This document shows, piece by piece, positions 40,935 to 50,031 of a stretch of 64,000 nt of DNA (positions within the stretch are counted from its first letter, which is position 1; each line of letters opens with the position of its first letter). The stretch covers positions 49,152-113,151 of the forward strand of contig WRHV01000002.1 of the NCBI GenBank assembly GCA_009783065.1. The letters run 5' to 3'. Both the position numbers and the translations under genes were made by a program. The notes under the pieces were generated by a model, which saw nothing but the letters and a program-made list of their open reading frames with translations, made no database searches and was not told the DNA's origin. Source of the stretch: Betaproteobacteria bacterium. GTDB lineage: Bacteria; Pseudomonadota; Gammaproteobacteria; Burkholderiales; Burkholderiaceae.

Positions 40935-41729
40935 TCATGCTTTATTTCCTATCGCCAGCTTCAATTCCTTGATCCATTTCAGTGCGGCAATCCCTGTATC
41001 CTGCTTAATCTGCCGCGCCGTTTCCGTCAGTTTTTTAAAATCAACATCAGGCATTTTTTTAAATGCCACGACAATAATATTTCCTTCCTCGCATTTTGGC
41101 ATGGATAAGACAAATGAAAAAGATTTTTGAATCGCAAGCAGGTTTTTTTTATAACTGCGACGCTCGCCAAAAAGATTGACGGTCATGATTCCATCATCCG
41201 TCAAACACTGGTTGCATGCGCCATAAAACTCAGGCGTGTCCAAAACCGGCCCTTGCGCTGTCGCATCATACAGATCAACATGCATCACATCGGCAGCATG
41301 CCGGTTTGACGCATCCAGCACAAAATCCAGGGCGTCCATTTCAAGAACGGAAAGCCTTTTATCCCTGGGCGGCAACGCAAACATAGCATCGCAAACGGCA
41401 ATCACTTCCGGATTCAGCTCAACCGCCGTGACGCGTGCCTGCGGAAAATGCCGATAACTGAATTTGGTCAGCGCCCCTGTACCCAAGCCCAACTGGACAA
41501 TATGGCCCGGATTTCCGACAAACAGCATCCAGGCCATCATCTGCCGTCCATAAGCCAATTCTATCCTGTAGGGGTCGCGCAAACGCATTGCGCCCTGAAT
41601 CCACTCGGAGCCAAAATGGAGATAACGGATTCCTCCGGCTTCGGAAATAACCAGCGGGGAATATTGCGGCTTGCGGTTTTTCACTTTTTTAATGGCCTTA
41701 TAAAAATGCCCCGTCAGGCATGATCCCAT
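40935..41729 (-). CDS. Spermidine synthase-like (PABS fold) protein
   Basis: 264-residue protein with the Rossmann methyltransferase fold of polyamine synthases: the cofactor loop QLGLGTGALTKF, the acidic VTAVELNPEV strand end, and the LEMDALDFV and DVMHVDLYDA segments. It is the short, divergent betaproteobacterial group often annotated as spermidine synthase or fused SpeE-like; the substrate-binding tyrosines of true SpeE are not evident, so aminopropyl transfer is uncertain. Begins four bases after the Sel1-repeat gene stop. Confidence 0.75.
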   Translation of the reverse strand: MGSCLTGHFYKAIKKVKNRKPQYSPLVISEAGGIRYLHFGSEWIQGAMRLRDPYRIELAYGRQMMAWMLFVGNPGHIVQLGLGTGALTKFSYRHFPQARVTAVELNPEVIAVCDAMFALPPRDKRLSVLEMDALDFVLDASNRHAADVMHVDLYDATAQGPVLDTPEFYGACNQCLTDDGIMTVNLFGERRSYKKNLLAIQKSFSFVLSMPKCEEGNIIVVAFKKMPDVDFKKLTETARQIKQDTGIAALKWIKELKLAIGNKA

Positions 41730-41733
41730 TGCA

Positions 41734-42591
41734 TCATTCCAAATCCTTCAACTTTTCCTGGGCTTCTTTGCTTCCCTGCGCGGCGGCTTTTTCGTACCAT
41801 TTGACGGCTTCGGATTGATCCTGCTCGACGCCAAAGCCCTCGGCATAGATGCGGCCCATCATGTATTGCGCTTCCGCCAGCCCCTGTTCCGCTGCCTTGC
41901 GCATGAATTTGATGCTTTTGGGTATATCCTTTTTGCCCCCTTCGCCTCTCATGCAAAGCAAGGCCAGGTTGTATTGCGCCTTGGGAAAATTCTGATTTGC
42001 CGCTGCCGTATACCATCGCACGGCCTCCTCGTAATCCTGTTTGACGCCTACCCCTTCATAATACATGCTGCCGAGATTGAGCTGCGCCTTGGCATTACCC
42101 TGCATGGCCGCTCTTGTGTATAACGCGAAGGCGGCTCTATCATCCTGCACGACGCCACGACCATCCTGATACAAGACCCCTAGATTCACCTGCGCACTGG
42201 AATTCCCCTGATCTGCCGCCTTTTGATACCATTTCGCCGCCTCGGCATCATCCTGCCTGACGCCGCGCCCCTTTTCATAGAGCAGCCCCAGGTTGTATTG
42301 TGAAACAACTTCATTTTTTTCCGCAGCTTTTTTCGTCCAGAAAGCGGCTTTCGCCACATCCTGCCTGCCGCTCTTTTCGTCACTGTAAAGTATGCCTAGG
42401 CCTGCATAGGCTTTGACCTGGCCTTCCTTTGCCGCTTTTTCGAGGTAAAAACGGGCTTTTTCATAGTCGCCCTGCAAGTAATATTTTCCGCCTTCCATCA
42501 GGTTGTCCGCCAGGCTGTTGCCCATGATGCATAGGGTGAGGCAGATAAAAACAACCTTCATCCAATGCCTTTTTTTACCGGATATAAACAT
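41734..42591 (-). CDS. Secreted Sel1-like (TPR) repeat protein
   Basis: 285 residues with a signal peptide (VVFICLTLCIMGNSLA) and about seven Sel1-like repeats of 36 residues from about 35 onward, for example SQYNLGLLYEKGRGVRQDDAEAAKWYQKA-type units. Such superhelical repeats mediate protein contacts, in the periplasm here. AGGAG stands eight bases before the ATG at 42591. The neighbour upstream on the same strand encodes an unknown 499-residue protein but is separated by a strong terminator, so the two have separate transcripts. Partner not known. Confidence 0.88.
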   Translation of the reverse strand: MFISGKKRHWMKVVFICLTLCIMGNSLADNLMEGGKYYLQGDYEKARFYLEKAAKEGQVKAYAGLGILYSDEKSGRQDVAKAAFWTKKAAEKNEVVSQYNLGLLYEKGRGVRQDDAEAAKWYQKAADQGNSSAQVNLGVLYQDGRGVVQDDRAAFALYTRAAMQGNAKAQLNLGSMYYEGVGVKQDYEEAVRWYTAAANQNFPKAQYNLALLCMRGEGGKKDIPKSIKFMRKAAEQGLAEAQYMMGRIYAEGFGVEQDQSEAVKWYEKAAAQGSKEAQEKLKDLE

Positions 42592-42665
42592 GTTTTATCT
42601 CCTGTCTGATTTGAAAAGCAAATCCGTCCGATGATTATCATGCCATATTCAAACAAAAATCCCCA

Positions 42666-42698
42666 GCAAAACGGGAGCCGGTTTTCGGCTCCCGTTTT
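42666..42698 (-). terminator. Strong terminator between the unknown 499-residue gene and the Sel1 gene
   Basis: Perfect nine-base stem CGGGAGCCG (42672-42680) with CGGCTCCCG (42686-42694), loop GTTTT. A-run before and T-run after make it work on both strands; on the minus strand it ends the gene whose stop is at 42724. Confidence 0.85.
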
Positions 42699-42723
42699 GT
42701 TGTTCATGCCGCCCGGGATATTG

Positions 42724-44223
42724 TTACATGGCGGTATCACCGGCATGGACAATATGGCCGTTTTCCATGGCCCGCCGGAGCAATTCCCGCTCTCCCGGCG
42801 CGGCCCGGAAAAGTTTGAGATGGATGATTTCCCGCGCGAGGCTGCTACCGGCAAAGAGGCTGGCCCGTTTTTTGGCAACCTCGTTTTTGGCATCGTTCAG
42901 CGCCGCTTCATCACTTTTGCCAAGCTGTTGGTGCCATCGGAAACGGGGCATGATTTCCGGATGGTTTGCCAGCGCATGCCCATCCATTTTATTTAGCTCA
43001 TCCCTCTCTTTCTGGTATCCGTCGAGAAAAGCGTCCGCCACGTTGACCGGAATGGCGCCGGCTGCGACGCGGGGGCCAAAAACGCCCGCCCCCACCGCCA
43101 GGAGAAAGGCGTCAAAGAGGTTTCCCGCCGCCGAATTCGCCACTTCCACAACCTTGCCTTCCGCTGTTCTCTGACCGTCAGGGTCGGTAAAAATGGATTC
43201 CGCACCCAGCATTTCATCCCCTGTTTTAGAAAAAATCTCACTCCCTGTACTCAGATCATTAACCACCTTGCCGCCGCCAAACGACTGTGAAACATAATTG
43301 ATTGTTTTGGGTAGCAGCCCGGCCGCTTTGACAGGCGTGGAATTGAAAACGCCGTGCCAGGAACTCAAACCCAACTGGGCTGCAACCTTGCCGACAGGCT
43401 GTCCATAAATTTGGGCGATCTTTTCCAGTTGATCCGCTGTGCTGATACCTTCATGCGCCGCCGTATGGTGGGCGTTCTGGTACGCGGCCAGGCCGGTTGC
43501 CTGCCCATCCTGAAGCTGCGCCTGTTGCGCATTGAGCTCGAGCGTCTGCGCCAGTTTCTGGACACGTTTTAGCCTGGCGTTGTCTTTTTCCAGCGCCTTA
43601 AAGCCATCTTCCGCGGCTTTCAGTGAATGGCTTTCGGAAGGCTTTCCATCCCAATTTGTTTTGTGCGAAAGATTTCCCGTAATCCGCTCTTCAGGCTTTT
43701 CACGCAGGACGGCATCCAGCCGCTCCGCCTGTTCAAACCACCGGAAATCATGATCTCCCCGTTCCATTTTCGCCATGGCCTTCACAGCGGCATTGTGCGC
43801 AGGATCGGCTGTATCGGCGCTGTTCATGTTGCGTGACAGCCAGTTTGAACCCCATTTATAGGTATCATGCCCGGATGGATTACGGGATGCCGCGGCAGCG
43901 CCATCCTTTAATTCGGCTTTGTTCGAATAAAAGGCATGGCTGCTCCCCAATCCTACCGTTCCTGTTCCATCAAAACCCATGCTTTGTTTTTCCGGAAAGG
44001 GGCCGAACGGTTCATTCATGGCCTTTAACGGGTCTTCATAAGCGATGTTTCCGGTACGCTGAAAGCCTGAATGCGGATCATTAGCCCCGTCCGGAATCAA
44101 ACGCCGGTTTTGCGGATACAAGTCTGCGGTTCCGGTTATCCTGAAATCAACTTTCCCACCTGAAAAATCATCAGCGGCATCGAACCGGGATTCATCCCGA
44201 TTTTCATCAAAAAGGTTGGACAT
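42724..44223 (-). CDS. Protein of unknown function, 499 residues
   Basis: I recognise no family. The start at 44223 (MSNLFDENRD) has AAGGA six bases upstream. Residues 1-150 are polar, rich in Gly, Asn, Asp and aromatic residues, and probably disordered; 195-250 is a likely coiled coil (AEDGFKALEKDNARLKRVQK...); 265-300 could be a small helical domain. A hydrophobic, glycine-alanine segment at about 365-395 (LFDAFLLAVGAGVFGPRVAAG) could insert in a membrane. No signal peptide or cysteine. The mixture resembles injected or secreted effector-type proteins and phage internal virion proteins, but that is only resemblance. It has its own ribosome site and terminator, and lies in an accessory patch between core genes and tRNA-Arg(CCT). 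Confidence 0.7.
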   Translation of the reverse strand: MSNLFDENRDESRFDAADDFSGGKVDFRITGTADLYPQNRRLIPDGANDPHSGFQRTGNIAYEDPLKAMNEPFGPFPEKQSMGFDGTGTVGLGSSHAFYSNKAELKDGAAAASRNPSGHDTYKWGSNWLSRNMNSADTADPAHNAAVKAMAKMERGDHDFRWFEQAERLDAVLREKPEERITGNLSHKTNWDGKPSESHSLKAAEDGFKALEKDNARLKRVQKLAQTLELNAQQAQLQDGQATGLAAYQNAHHTAAHEGISTADQLEKIAQIYGQPVGKVAAQLGLSSWHGVFNSTPVKAAGLLPKTINYVSQSFGGGKVVNDLSTGSEIFSKTGDEMLGAESIFTDPDGQRTAEGKVVEVANSAAGNLFDAFLLAVGAGVFGPRVAAGAIPVNVADAFLDGYQKERDELNKMDGHALANHPEIMPRFRWHQQLGKSDEAALNDAKNEVAKKRASLFAGSSLAREIIHLKLFRAAPGERELLRRAMENGHIVHAGDTAM

Positions 44224-44795
44224 AGACGTTCCTTCATATAAAAAGTAAAAAAACACGGTGACAACTGTGCTATCTACCGTTATACAGTGCTGTCAATACC
44301 TTTCAGATTATTTGTCCAAACTTTGTCATCGTCGCTCTGAAAGCAAGCACCGACGCGGGTTTCAGAAAAAAAGCGACAATCCGGCCTTACCCACTTTTGG
44401 AGCGGTTTGACATATAATCCCCCCTGTTTTTGCCGGATTTCATCAACGCCGGCCCATTTTGAAAAACAAAAAACCCGCATATTTTCTGACGATTATGCGG
44501 GTTTCCCGATTGGGGTGGTAAATCATGACGAACAATCCGGTGGGCAGGAATGGGCTAAATCGCCATCCTTCTCCCGAAGAACTTGAAAAATCTGAAACGC
44601 TCCAACCTTTTCACATGATCCATTGAGGGCAAATTCCAGCATAACGGAAATAGATGGAGATGGATTGCTTCCTGCCTTATACCCTATAAAAATGCCAACG
44701 ATACCGTCAGCAGATAAAATTGAGAATATATATACTTTAGCCCTCTGTTTACACGCCTGGTCGCCGTAGCCATTGTTCAGGAATGCCGTGAATCC
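44224..44795. other. Long intergenic region
   Basis: 570 bases between the unknown 499-residue gene and a small membrane protein gene, both on the minus strand. It contains one strong minus-strand terminator (44462-44504). A TTGACA lies in minus-strand orientation at about 44290-44300 but without a good -10. A 66-codon frame here has no features of a gene. Confidence 0.45.
44462..44504 (-). terminator. Terminator of the small membrane protein gene
   Basis: AAACCCGCAT (44471-44480) pairs with ATGCGGGTTT (44495-44504); on the minus strand the stem is followed by TTTGTTTTTC. It is about 290 bp after the stop at 44796, so an untranslated tail or small RNA may precede it. Confidence 0.65.
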
Positions 44796-45077
44796 TCACT
44801 CTTTTCCGCGAGAGACAGTCCACAGAACCAGCAAGCCTGCGGTGCCAAAGTGTTGTATCGCGATCATCAGATTCGGTTCCCAACCATAAAGCAGGTACCA
44901 TCCCTCCAGCAGATGGGACAAAGCGACCGCTAAAAATATAGCCAGGTAGGCCCATCCTTTCCACGCTGGTTGAAAGGAAGACAGTGGCGCCTTGACTGTT
45001 ATGACAATATTGACGATTGCCAATATGACGATGAGCATTACCAACACAATATCGATCATTTTTAATCCGTATATCAT
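44796..45077 (-). CDS. Small integral membrane protein of unknown function
   Basis: 93 residues, almost all within three hydrophobic helices (about 8-30, 40-62, 68-88). A GGGGAT ribosome site is four to nine bases upstream of the ATG at 45077; the ATG six codons in is an alternative. No family recognised. A longer overlapping frame (44749-45126) in another phase has no membrane or domain pattern and was rejected. It lies between a decayed insertion sequence and the unknown 499-residue gene. Confidence 0.6.
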   Translation of the reverse strand: MIYGLKMIDIVLVMLIVILAIVNIVITVKAPLSSFQPAWKGWAYLAIFLAVALSHLLEGWYLLYGWEPNLMIAIQHFGTAGLLVLWTVSRGKE

Positions 45078-45224
45078 AAGATCCCCTTATCCATAGCCGA
45101 TAGAAACGCTGACTAATTGACTTCAAAAAAGTGTTTTTCTGATATTCGGGTAAAGCTCTCCGGCGTTTTACCCAATAACGTCAGAATGCTCCTGATTGCT
45201 GTTGTCTTCTCCCGATTTCATCAA

Positions 45225-45794
45225 ATCAGGTGCAATTTCCGGAAGGGCGATGCGCGCACGAACGAAAAAAATGCGACAAAGAAAACACTTCGCATCCTGC
45301 TTTACGTCATGCCCAAAGGCTCCTTCCAGATGACAGGAAAAACGCCATACTAATCACACTTTGGTATATCGCTGGATTCGGGCTTTTGGCGAGAGCCTGC
45401 CTGAACCCGATGTATCCGGTCAGGTCACTCATATGGAATTCGATGAAATGCGGCACTTCGTCGGCTCAAAAAAAGAAAGCTCTGAGTCCTCAAAGCCATT
45501 GACCGTAGCACAAGGAAAACTATGGTCTGGGTACTCGGCGCGGTCATGATTCTGAAACTTTCCGACGGCTTTATGACAAAGTAAAACACATCAAGAATTG
45601 CACTTTCCACACAGACAACTGGCCTATGTTTGCAGAAATCCTGCCGCCGGAGCGGCATATTACCAGCAAAACTCATACGATTGCCATTAAACGCGACAAC
45701 AGCAATACACGGCATTATTTGGGCAAATTCACCCGTCGAATAAAAGTTATCTCGTGTAAAGAATCAATGATTGATTTGACGCTGGGCAAACGAC
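45225..45794 (+). pseudogene. Degraded IS1-family transposase
   Basis: Pieces of one transposase are spread over several frames. In order: KGDARTNEKNATKK and LLYVMPKGSFQMTGK (frame of 45225-45340); then YRWIRAFGESLPEP and THMEFDEMRHFVGSKKE, including the first catalytic Asp (frame of 45361); then AIDRSTRKTMVWVLG (frame of 45492); then DSETFRRLYDKVKH and TDNWPMFAEILPPERH with the second Asp, the IKRDNSNTRHYLGKFTRR segment, and MIDLTLGK (frame of 45542). At least three frameshifts separate them. This is the IS1-type InsAB order. The C-terminal end is cut where the tRNA-Arg 3' end begins. Confidence 0.88.
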
Positions 45795-45869
45795 TGGCCT
45801 CGCCGACAGGGATCGAACCTGTATCCCACGCTTAGGAGGCATGTGCACTATCCATTGTGCTACGGCGAG
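45795..45869 (-). tRNA. tRNA-Arg, anticodon CCT
   Basis: 75-base cloverleaf on the minus strand: acceptor CTCGCCG pairs with CGGCGAG, discriminator G, CCA encoded; anticodon loop CTCCTAA on the CATGC/GCGTG stem gives CCT, reading AGG; T-loop TTCGATC. The 3' end directly borders the IS1-family remnant. Confidence 0.96.
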
Positions 45870-46011
45870 TCCTAAAAGATCGTTCTTTGCGGCGACATTG
45901 TACCTTATTAGCGCACATCCGACGAGAGAGGACGGCATTTCTTTCATCCGGAACTGGATGACTTGTTACAATATCCGGAATTTTTCCTTATCAAAATAAC
46001 TCCGTTGTCTT

Positions 46012-47913
46012 ATGGCGCTTTTATCTCTTACGCATGCCCAACTGGCGTTTGGCCATTTTCCCATGCTGGATCATGCCGATTTCACGCTGGAGCCGGGCGA
46101 ACGCATTGGATTGATCGGCCGCAACGGCACGGGAAAATCTTCTTTGCTTCAAGTGCTGGCCGGAAAAACCGCTCTTGATGACGGCCTCTTTTCCATCCAG
46201 CAGGGTTTGCGCATTGCCTATGTTGAACAGGAACCGCAATTTAATCCGAAGCAAACGGTTTTTGATGCGGTTGCTTCCGGCCTGGCTGATGTCCAGTCCA
46301 TGCTGGCTGAATATGAAAAATTGACGACTCAACTGGGAGGAACGCATGATGAAGCGATCCTGGAAAAACTGCATGGGTTGCAGGGACAGCTTGATGCCCG
46401 CCATGCATGGAATCTCGCCAATCAGGTTGAAACCATTTTGCAGCAATTAGGTTTGAACAAGAATGACATTATGGGAACGCTTTCCGGCGGGATGCATAAA
46501 CGGGTCGCTCTCGCGCACGGCCTTGTCTTGGCTCCGGATATCCTGCTGCTGGATGAACCGACCAACCATCTCGATTTTGAATCCATTTTGTGGCTGGAAT
46601 CCCTGTTAAACGACTTCCGAGGCAGCATTATTTTTGTGACGCACGACCGCCAATTTTTGGATCATGTTGCGACACGTATTGTCGAACTTGATCGCGGTAA
46701 ACTGCTTTCTTTTCCAGGCAATTTTTCAGCATATAAAGCCAGAAAAGCAGAACAATTGGCTACGGAAGAAGTGGAAAACGCTAAATTTGACAAGTTTTTA
46801 GCCCAGGAAGAAGTCTGGATTAGAAAAGGCGTTCAAGCCCGACGCACACGGAATGAAGGCCGCGTCAGACGTTTGCATGAACTGCGCGCAACCCGGGCCG
46901 CCCGCCGTAACCAGCAGGGGCAGGTTCGCATGGATATTTCATCAGGAGAACGTTCCGGTAAAATGGTCGCCGAACTGGAGCATGTTGCGAAACGCTATGG
47001 TGATAAAGTGATCGTCCGCGATTTTTCCGACATTATCTTGCGTGGCGATAAGGTGGGGCTTATCGGGCCAAACGGTATCGGCAAGACAACTTTGCTGCGC
47101 ATGATCTTAGGAGAAGAAACGCCCGATAGCGGGACCATCCGGCAGGGCGCTAATTTGCAGGTGGCTTATTTTGACCAGATGCGCGCACAGCTTAATGATG
47201 ACGCCAGCCTGGCGGATACCATTTCGCCCGGCAGCGAATGGATTGAGATTGGAAAACAGCGCAAACATGTCATGAGTTACCTGGCTGATTTTCTTTTTAC
47301 GCCTGAACGCGCCCGCTCACCGGTCAAATCGCTTTCCGGCGGAGAACGGAACCGGCTGCTGCTGGCCCGGCTTTTTGCCCGCCCTACCAATGTCCTTGTT
47401 TTAGACGAACCGACCAATGATCTGGATATTGATACGCTGGAATTGTTGGAAGAACTGCTCCAGGATTATGATGGCACGGTTTTTCTCGTTAGCCATGATC
47501 GCGCCTTTATCGACAATGTCGTTACCCAGGTCATTGCGGCAGAAGGCAACGGTGTCTGGCGGGAATATCCAGGCGGGTACAATGATTGGGAACGCATGCG
47601 TCCCAAACCAGACACCTCTGTCGGCAGCAAACCGGCACCTAAAAATACGCCCGCAGAAAAAGAAACGCCCGCGCCTTCACGCCGCAAAAAACTCAGCTAT
47701 AAAGACCAGCGCGAACTGGATGAACTCCCCGGCAAGATTGCCGCGCTGGAAGAGGAACAGAGCAGGATTACAGGCAGGTTATCCGATCCCGATCTGTATA
47801 AAAATAATATGGAAGAAAGCGTGCGCCTTAATCAGCGTTTTACAGAGATTGAAGAAGAGCTGATGGCCTGCATGATCCGCTGGGAAGAGATTGAGGCCAA
47901 GCTTAACGCATAA
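46012..47913 (+). CDS. ABC-F family ATPase (Uup-like)
   Basis: 633-residue cytoplasmic protein with two ABC cassettes and no membrane domain. Cassette 1: GRNGTGKSS (Walker A), LSGGMHKRVALA, LLLDEPTNHLDF. Cassette 2: GPNGIGKTT, LSGGERNRLLLA, LVLDEPTNDLDI. Between them is the basic RKGVQARRTRNEGR linker arm characteristic of Uup, and the C-terminal 90 residues form a charged coiled coil (LPGKIAALEEEQ...). Such proteins act on the ribosome or on DNA intermediates; Uup reduces precise transposon excision in E. coli. Uup is favoured over EttA because of the coiled-coil tail and the RTRNEGR arm. Confidence 0.93.
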   Translation: MALLSLTHAQLAFGHFPMLDHADFTLEPGERIGLIGRNGTGKSSLLQVLAGKTALDDGLFSIQQGLRIAYVEQEPQFNPKQTVFDAVASGLADVQSMLAEYEKLTTQLGGTHDEAILEKLHGLQGQLDARHAWNLANQVETILQQLGLNKNDIMGTLSGGMHKRVALAHGLVLAPDILLLDEPTNHLDFESILWLESLLNDFRGSIIFVTHDRQFLDHVATRIVELDRGKLLSFPGNFSAYKARKAEQLATEEVENAKFDKFLAQEEVWIRKGVQARRTRNEGRVRRLHELRATRAARRNQQGQVRMDISSGERSGKMVAELEHVAKRYGDKVIVRDFSDIILRGDKVGLIGPNGIGKTTLLRMILGEETPDSGTIRQGANLQVAYFDQMRAQLNDDASLADTISPGSEWIEIGKQRKHVMSYLADFLFTPERARSPVKSLSGGERNRLLLARLFARPTNVLVLDEPTNDLDIDTLELLEELLQDYDGTVFLVSHDRAFIDNVVTQVIAAEGNGVWREYPGGYNDWERMRPKPDTSVGSKPAPKNTPAEKETPAPSRRKKLSYKDQRELDELPGKIAALEEEQSRITGRLSDPDLYKNNMEESVRLNQRFTEIEEELMACMIRWEEIEAKLNA

Positions 47914-47922
47914 CGGGGCGCA

Positions 47923-49473
47923 TCACGACGAAATACGCTTAAAATCGCGTAGACGAAATCCCATTACGAAAAGCGCCCCGAAGTAAACCACGCCGCATGC
48001 CACCATAATCCCGGCAAGAACACCCGCTCGATAAAGCGGCGTCGATTGCATTCCTATCCAGTCGAAATGAGAGGATATGGATAATGCCGTTCCTGCCAAA
48101 AGAAAAAGCGCGCCGGTCAGTCTGACCAAAAATATTCGCCAGCCCGCATGCGGGGTATAAATCTCCCGCTTTCTTAATCCGATGTACAGACTGACGGCAT
48201 TAACACAAGCGCCAAGACCAATTGCCAGCGCCAGGCCCGCATGCGCAAACCAGGGAACGAAAGCCAAGTTCATCAATTGGGTCATAATTAAGACAACAAC
48301 CGCAATTTTGACGGGCGTTTTGATGTCCTGCTTGGCATAAAAACCGGGAGCTAAAATCCTGACCAAGATCAGCCCAATCAGGCCCACGCCATAAGCCACA
48401 AGCGCATGGGATGTCATGACAACATCTTCTACATTGAATTTACCGTAATGAAAAAGCGTTGCAGTAAAAGGTTCAGGCAAGGTCATCAGAAAAACAGCGG
48501 CCGGCATAGCCAGAAGGAAAGTCAACCTCAATCCCCAGTCAAGCAACGCGGAATATTCTTCCGCATCCTGCTTGGCATGCGCTTTTGACAAGCTGGGCAA
48601 TAAAATCGTTCCTAGAGCGACGCCCAAAAGCGCATTGGGAAACTCCATGAGCCTATCCGCATATGAAAGCCAGGAGACGCTGCCATGCGGCAGACGGGAT
48701 GCGATATTGGTATTAATCATCAGGCTGATCTGCGCAACCGATACGGCAAATGTAGCCGGTATCATTTGACTCATAACCCTTCTGACCCCCGGATTGCGAT
48801 AAACCTCACTAATCTTAAAAGAAATCCGGGGAAGCATGTCGATTTTGCGAAGCGCGGGAATCTGTATGAACAATTGAAGCAACCCGCCAACAAAAACGGC
48901 GAAGGCCAGAGCATAAATCGGCTGTTCCATATGCGGCGCGATAAAAAGGGAAGCCACAATAAAGGAAATATTGAGCAATACCGGCGTGAAGGCCGGTATT
49001 CGGAATTCGCGCCAGGTATTGAGAACACCGCCGGCAAGCGCCACCAGTGACATGAAGATGATGTACGGGAACATGATGCGCGTCATGACCACGGACGAAT
49101 GAAAAATCGCCGGGTCGCTGTTAAACCCCGTGGCAATCAGAAAAACAACAGCAGGAGCCATGATAATGCCAACCAGCGTAACCGCCATCAACGCCCAGAA
49201 AAGAGCGGATGCGACCTTGTTAATCAGTTCCCGCGTCGCATCCGGTCCTTTTTGGCTGGTATATTCGGCCAGGATCGGGACAAATGCCTGTGAGAATGCG
49301 CCTTCCGCAAACAAACGCCTTAGCAGATTCGGGATGCGAAACGCGACAAAAAAGGCATCGGTAAAACCTGACGCGCCAAACGCCCGCGCAATGAGCAATT
49401 CGCGTATCAGACCAGTAATACGCGAAAGCATGGTTATGCCCGAAATGGTAAAAAGGGTTTTCAGCAGGTTCAT
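47923..49473 (-). CDS. murJ: Lipid II flippase MurJ
   Basis: Moves lipid II across the inner membrane in peptidoglycan synthesis. 516 residues with about fourteen membrane helices. MOP-superfamily marks: GITMLSRITGLIRELLIARAFG at the N-terminus, RRLFAEGAFSQAFVPILAEY, IPATFAVSVAQISLMINTNIAS, and FHYGKFNVEDV. The basic residues of the central cavity (R18/R24-like, R52-like) are present in those segments. Diverges from rplU across a 199-bp spacer; its stop is 9 bp from that of the convergent ABC-F gene. Confidence 0.96.
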   Translation of the reverse strand: MNLLKTLFTISGITMLSRITGLIRELLIARAFGASGFTDAFFVAFRIPNLLRRLFAEGAFSQAFVPILAEYTSQKGPDATRELINKVASALFWALMAVTLVGIIMAPAVVFLIATGFNSDPAIFHSSVVMTRIMFPYIIFMSLVALAGGVLNTWREFRIPAFTPVLLNISFIVASLFIAPHMEQPIYALAFAVFVGGLLQLFIQIPALRKIDMLPRISFKISEVYRNPGVRRVMSQMIPATFAVSVAQISLMINTNIASRLPHGSVSWLSYADRLMEFPNALLGVALGTILLPSLSKAHAKQDAEEYSALLDWGLRLTFLLAMPAAVFLMTLPEPFTATLFHYGKFNVEDVVMTSHALVAYGVGLIGLILVRILAPGFYAKQDIKTPVKIAVVVLIMTQLMNLAFVPWFAHAGLALAIGLGACVNAVSLYIGLRKREIYTPHAGWRIFLVRLTGALFLLAGTALSISSHFDWIGMQSTPLYRAGVLAGIMVACGVVYFGALFVMGFRLRDFKRISS

Positions 49474-49578
49474 GAACAGGCATTATAGACGCCAACATGC
49501 GTTCGGTTTACTTTGAAAACGCATTTTCCGGTCAAAAAATCACATAAACCGATTGGAAAATAAATTCACAATAATGCT

Positions 49579-49607
49579 TTGACTGTTATTTCAACCCTCT
49601 GTATAAT
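49579..49607 (+). promoter_or_regulatory. Sigma-70-type promoter of rplU-rpmA
   Basis: TTGACT (49579-49584), 17-base spacer, TATAAT (49602-49607). Predicted transcription start is about 49614, giving a leader of about 60 bases before the rplU ATG. The best -35/-10 match seen in the window. Confidence 0.65.
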
Positions 49608-49672
49608 TGACGGTTTTCCAGATTTGTCCTGATATTTTTCAGGTTTTTACATTTTATTTTGATGGAGTTTCC

Positions 49673-49984
49673 ATGTACGCGGTCATAAAAACCGGCGGCA
49701 AACAATATAAGGTTGTGGCCGGTAAAAAATATAAAGTAGAACAGATACCGGCAGACATTGGATCCGAAGTCACAATCGATCAGGTTCTTGCAGTTGGTGA
49801 AGGTGAAAGTATCCGCTTTGGCACGCCACTGGTCGAAGGTGCAACGGTTCAAGCTACGGTAGTGACGCAGGCGCGTCATCCTAAAGTCAAGATTTTCAAG
49901 ATGCGTCGGCGCAAGCATTATCAGAAGCGTCAAGGCCATCGTCAGAACTACACCGAACTGCAAATCGTTTCCATTAACGCCTGA
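49673..49984 (+). CDS. rplU: 50S ribosomal protein L21
   Basis: 103-residue ribosomal protein binding 23S rRNA; identical in length to E. coli L21. Begins [14 protein letters not shown], and carries the C-terminal [22 protein letters not shown]-binding segment. Start at 49673 with GGAG six bases upstream; the open frame extends 22 codons further upstream into the leader but without family resemblance. First gene of the rplU-rpmA unit. Confidence 0.98.
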   Translation: MYAVIKTGGKQYKVVAGKKYKVEQIPADIGSEVTIDQVLAVGEGESIRFGTPLVEGATVQATVVTQARHPKVKIFKMRRRKHYQKRQGHRQNYTELQIVSINA

Positions 49985-50031
49985 TTGACGGCTGTTTTTT
50001 AGAAACGAAATTTATTCAGGAGCTTGAAGAA

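Noticed and set aside
44280..44480. 66-codon minus-strand frame
   Set aside because: No ribosome site or family, and its start falls in a terminator hairpin.
44749..45126. 125-codon minus-strand frame overlapping the small membrane protein
   Set aside because: The 93-codon frame has a ribosome site and three clean hydrophobic helices; the longer frame lacks any pattern.
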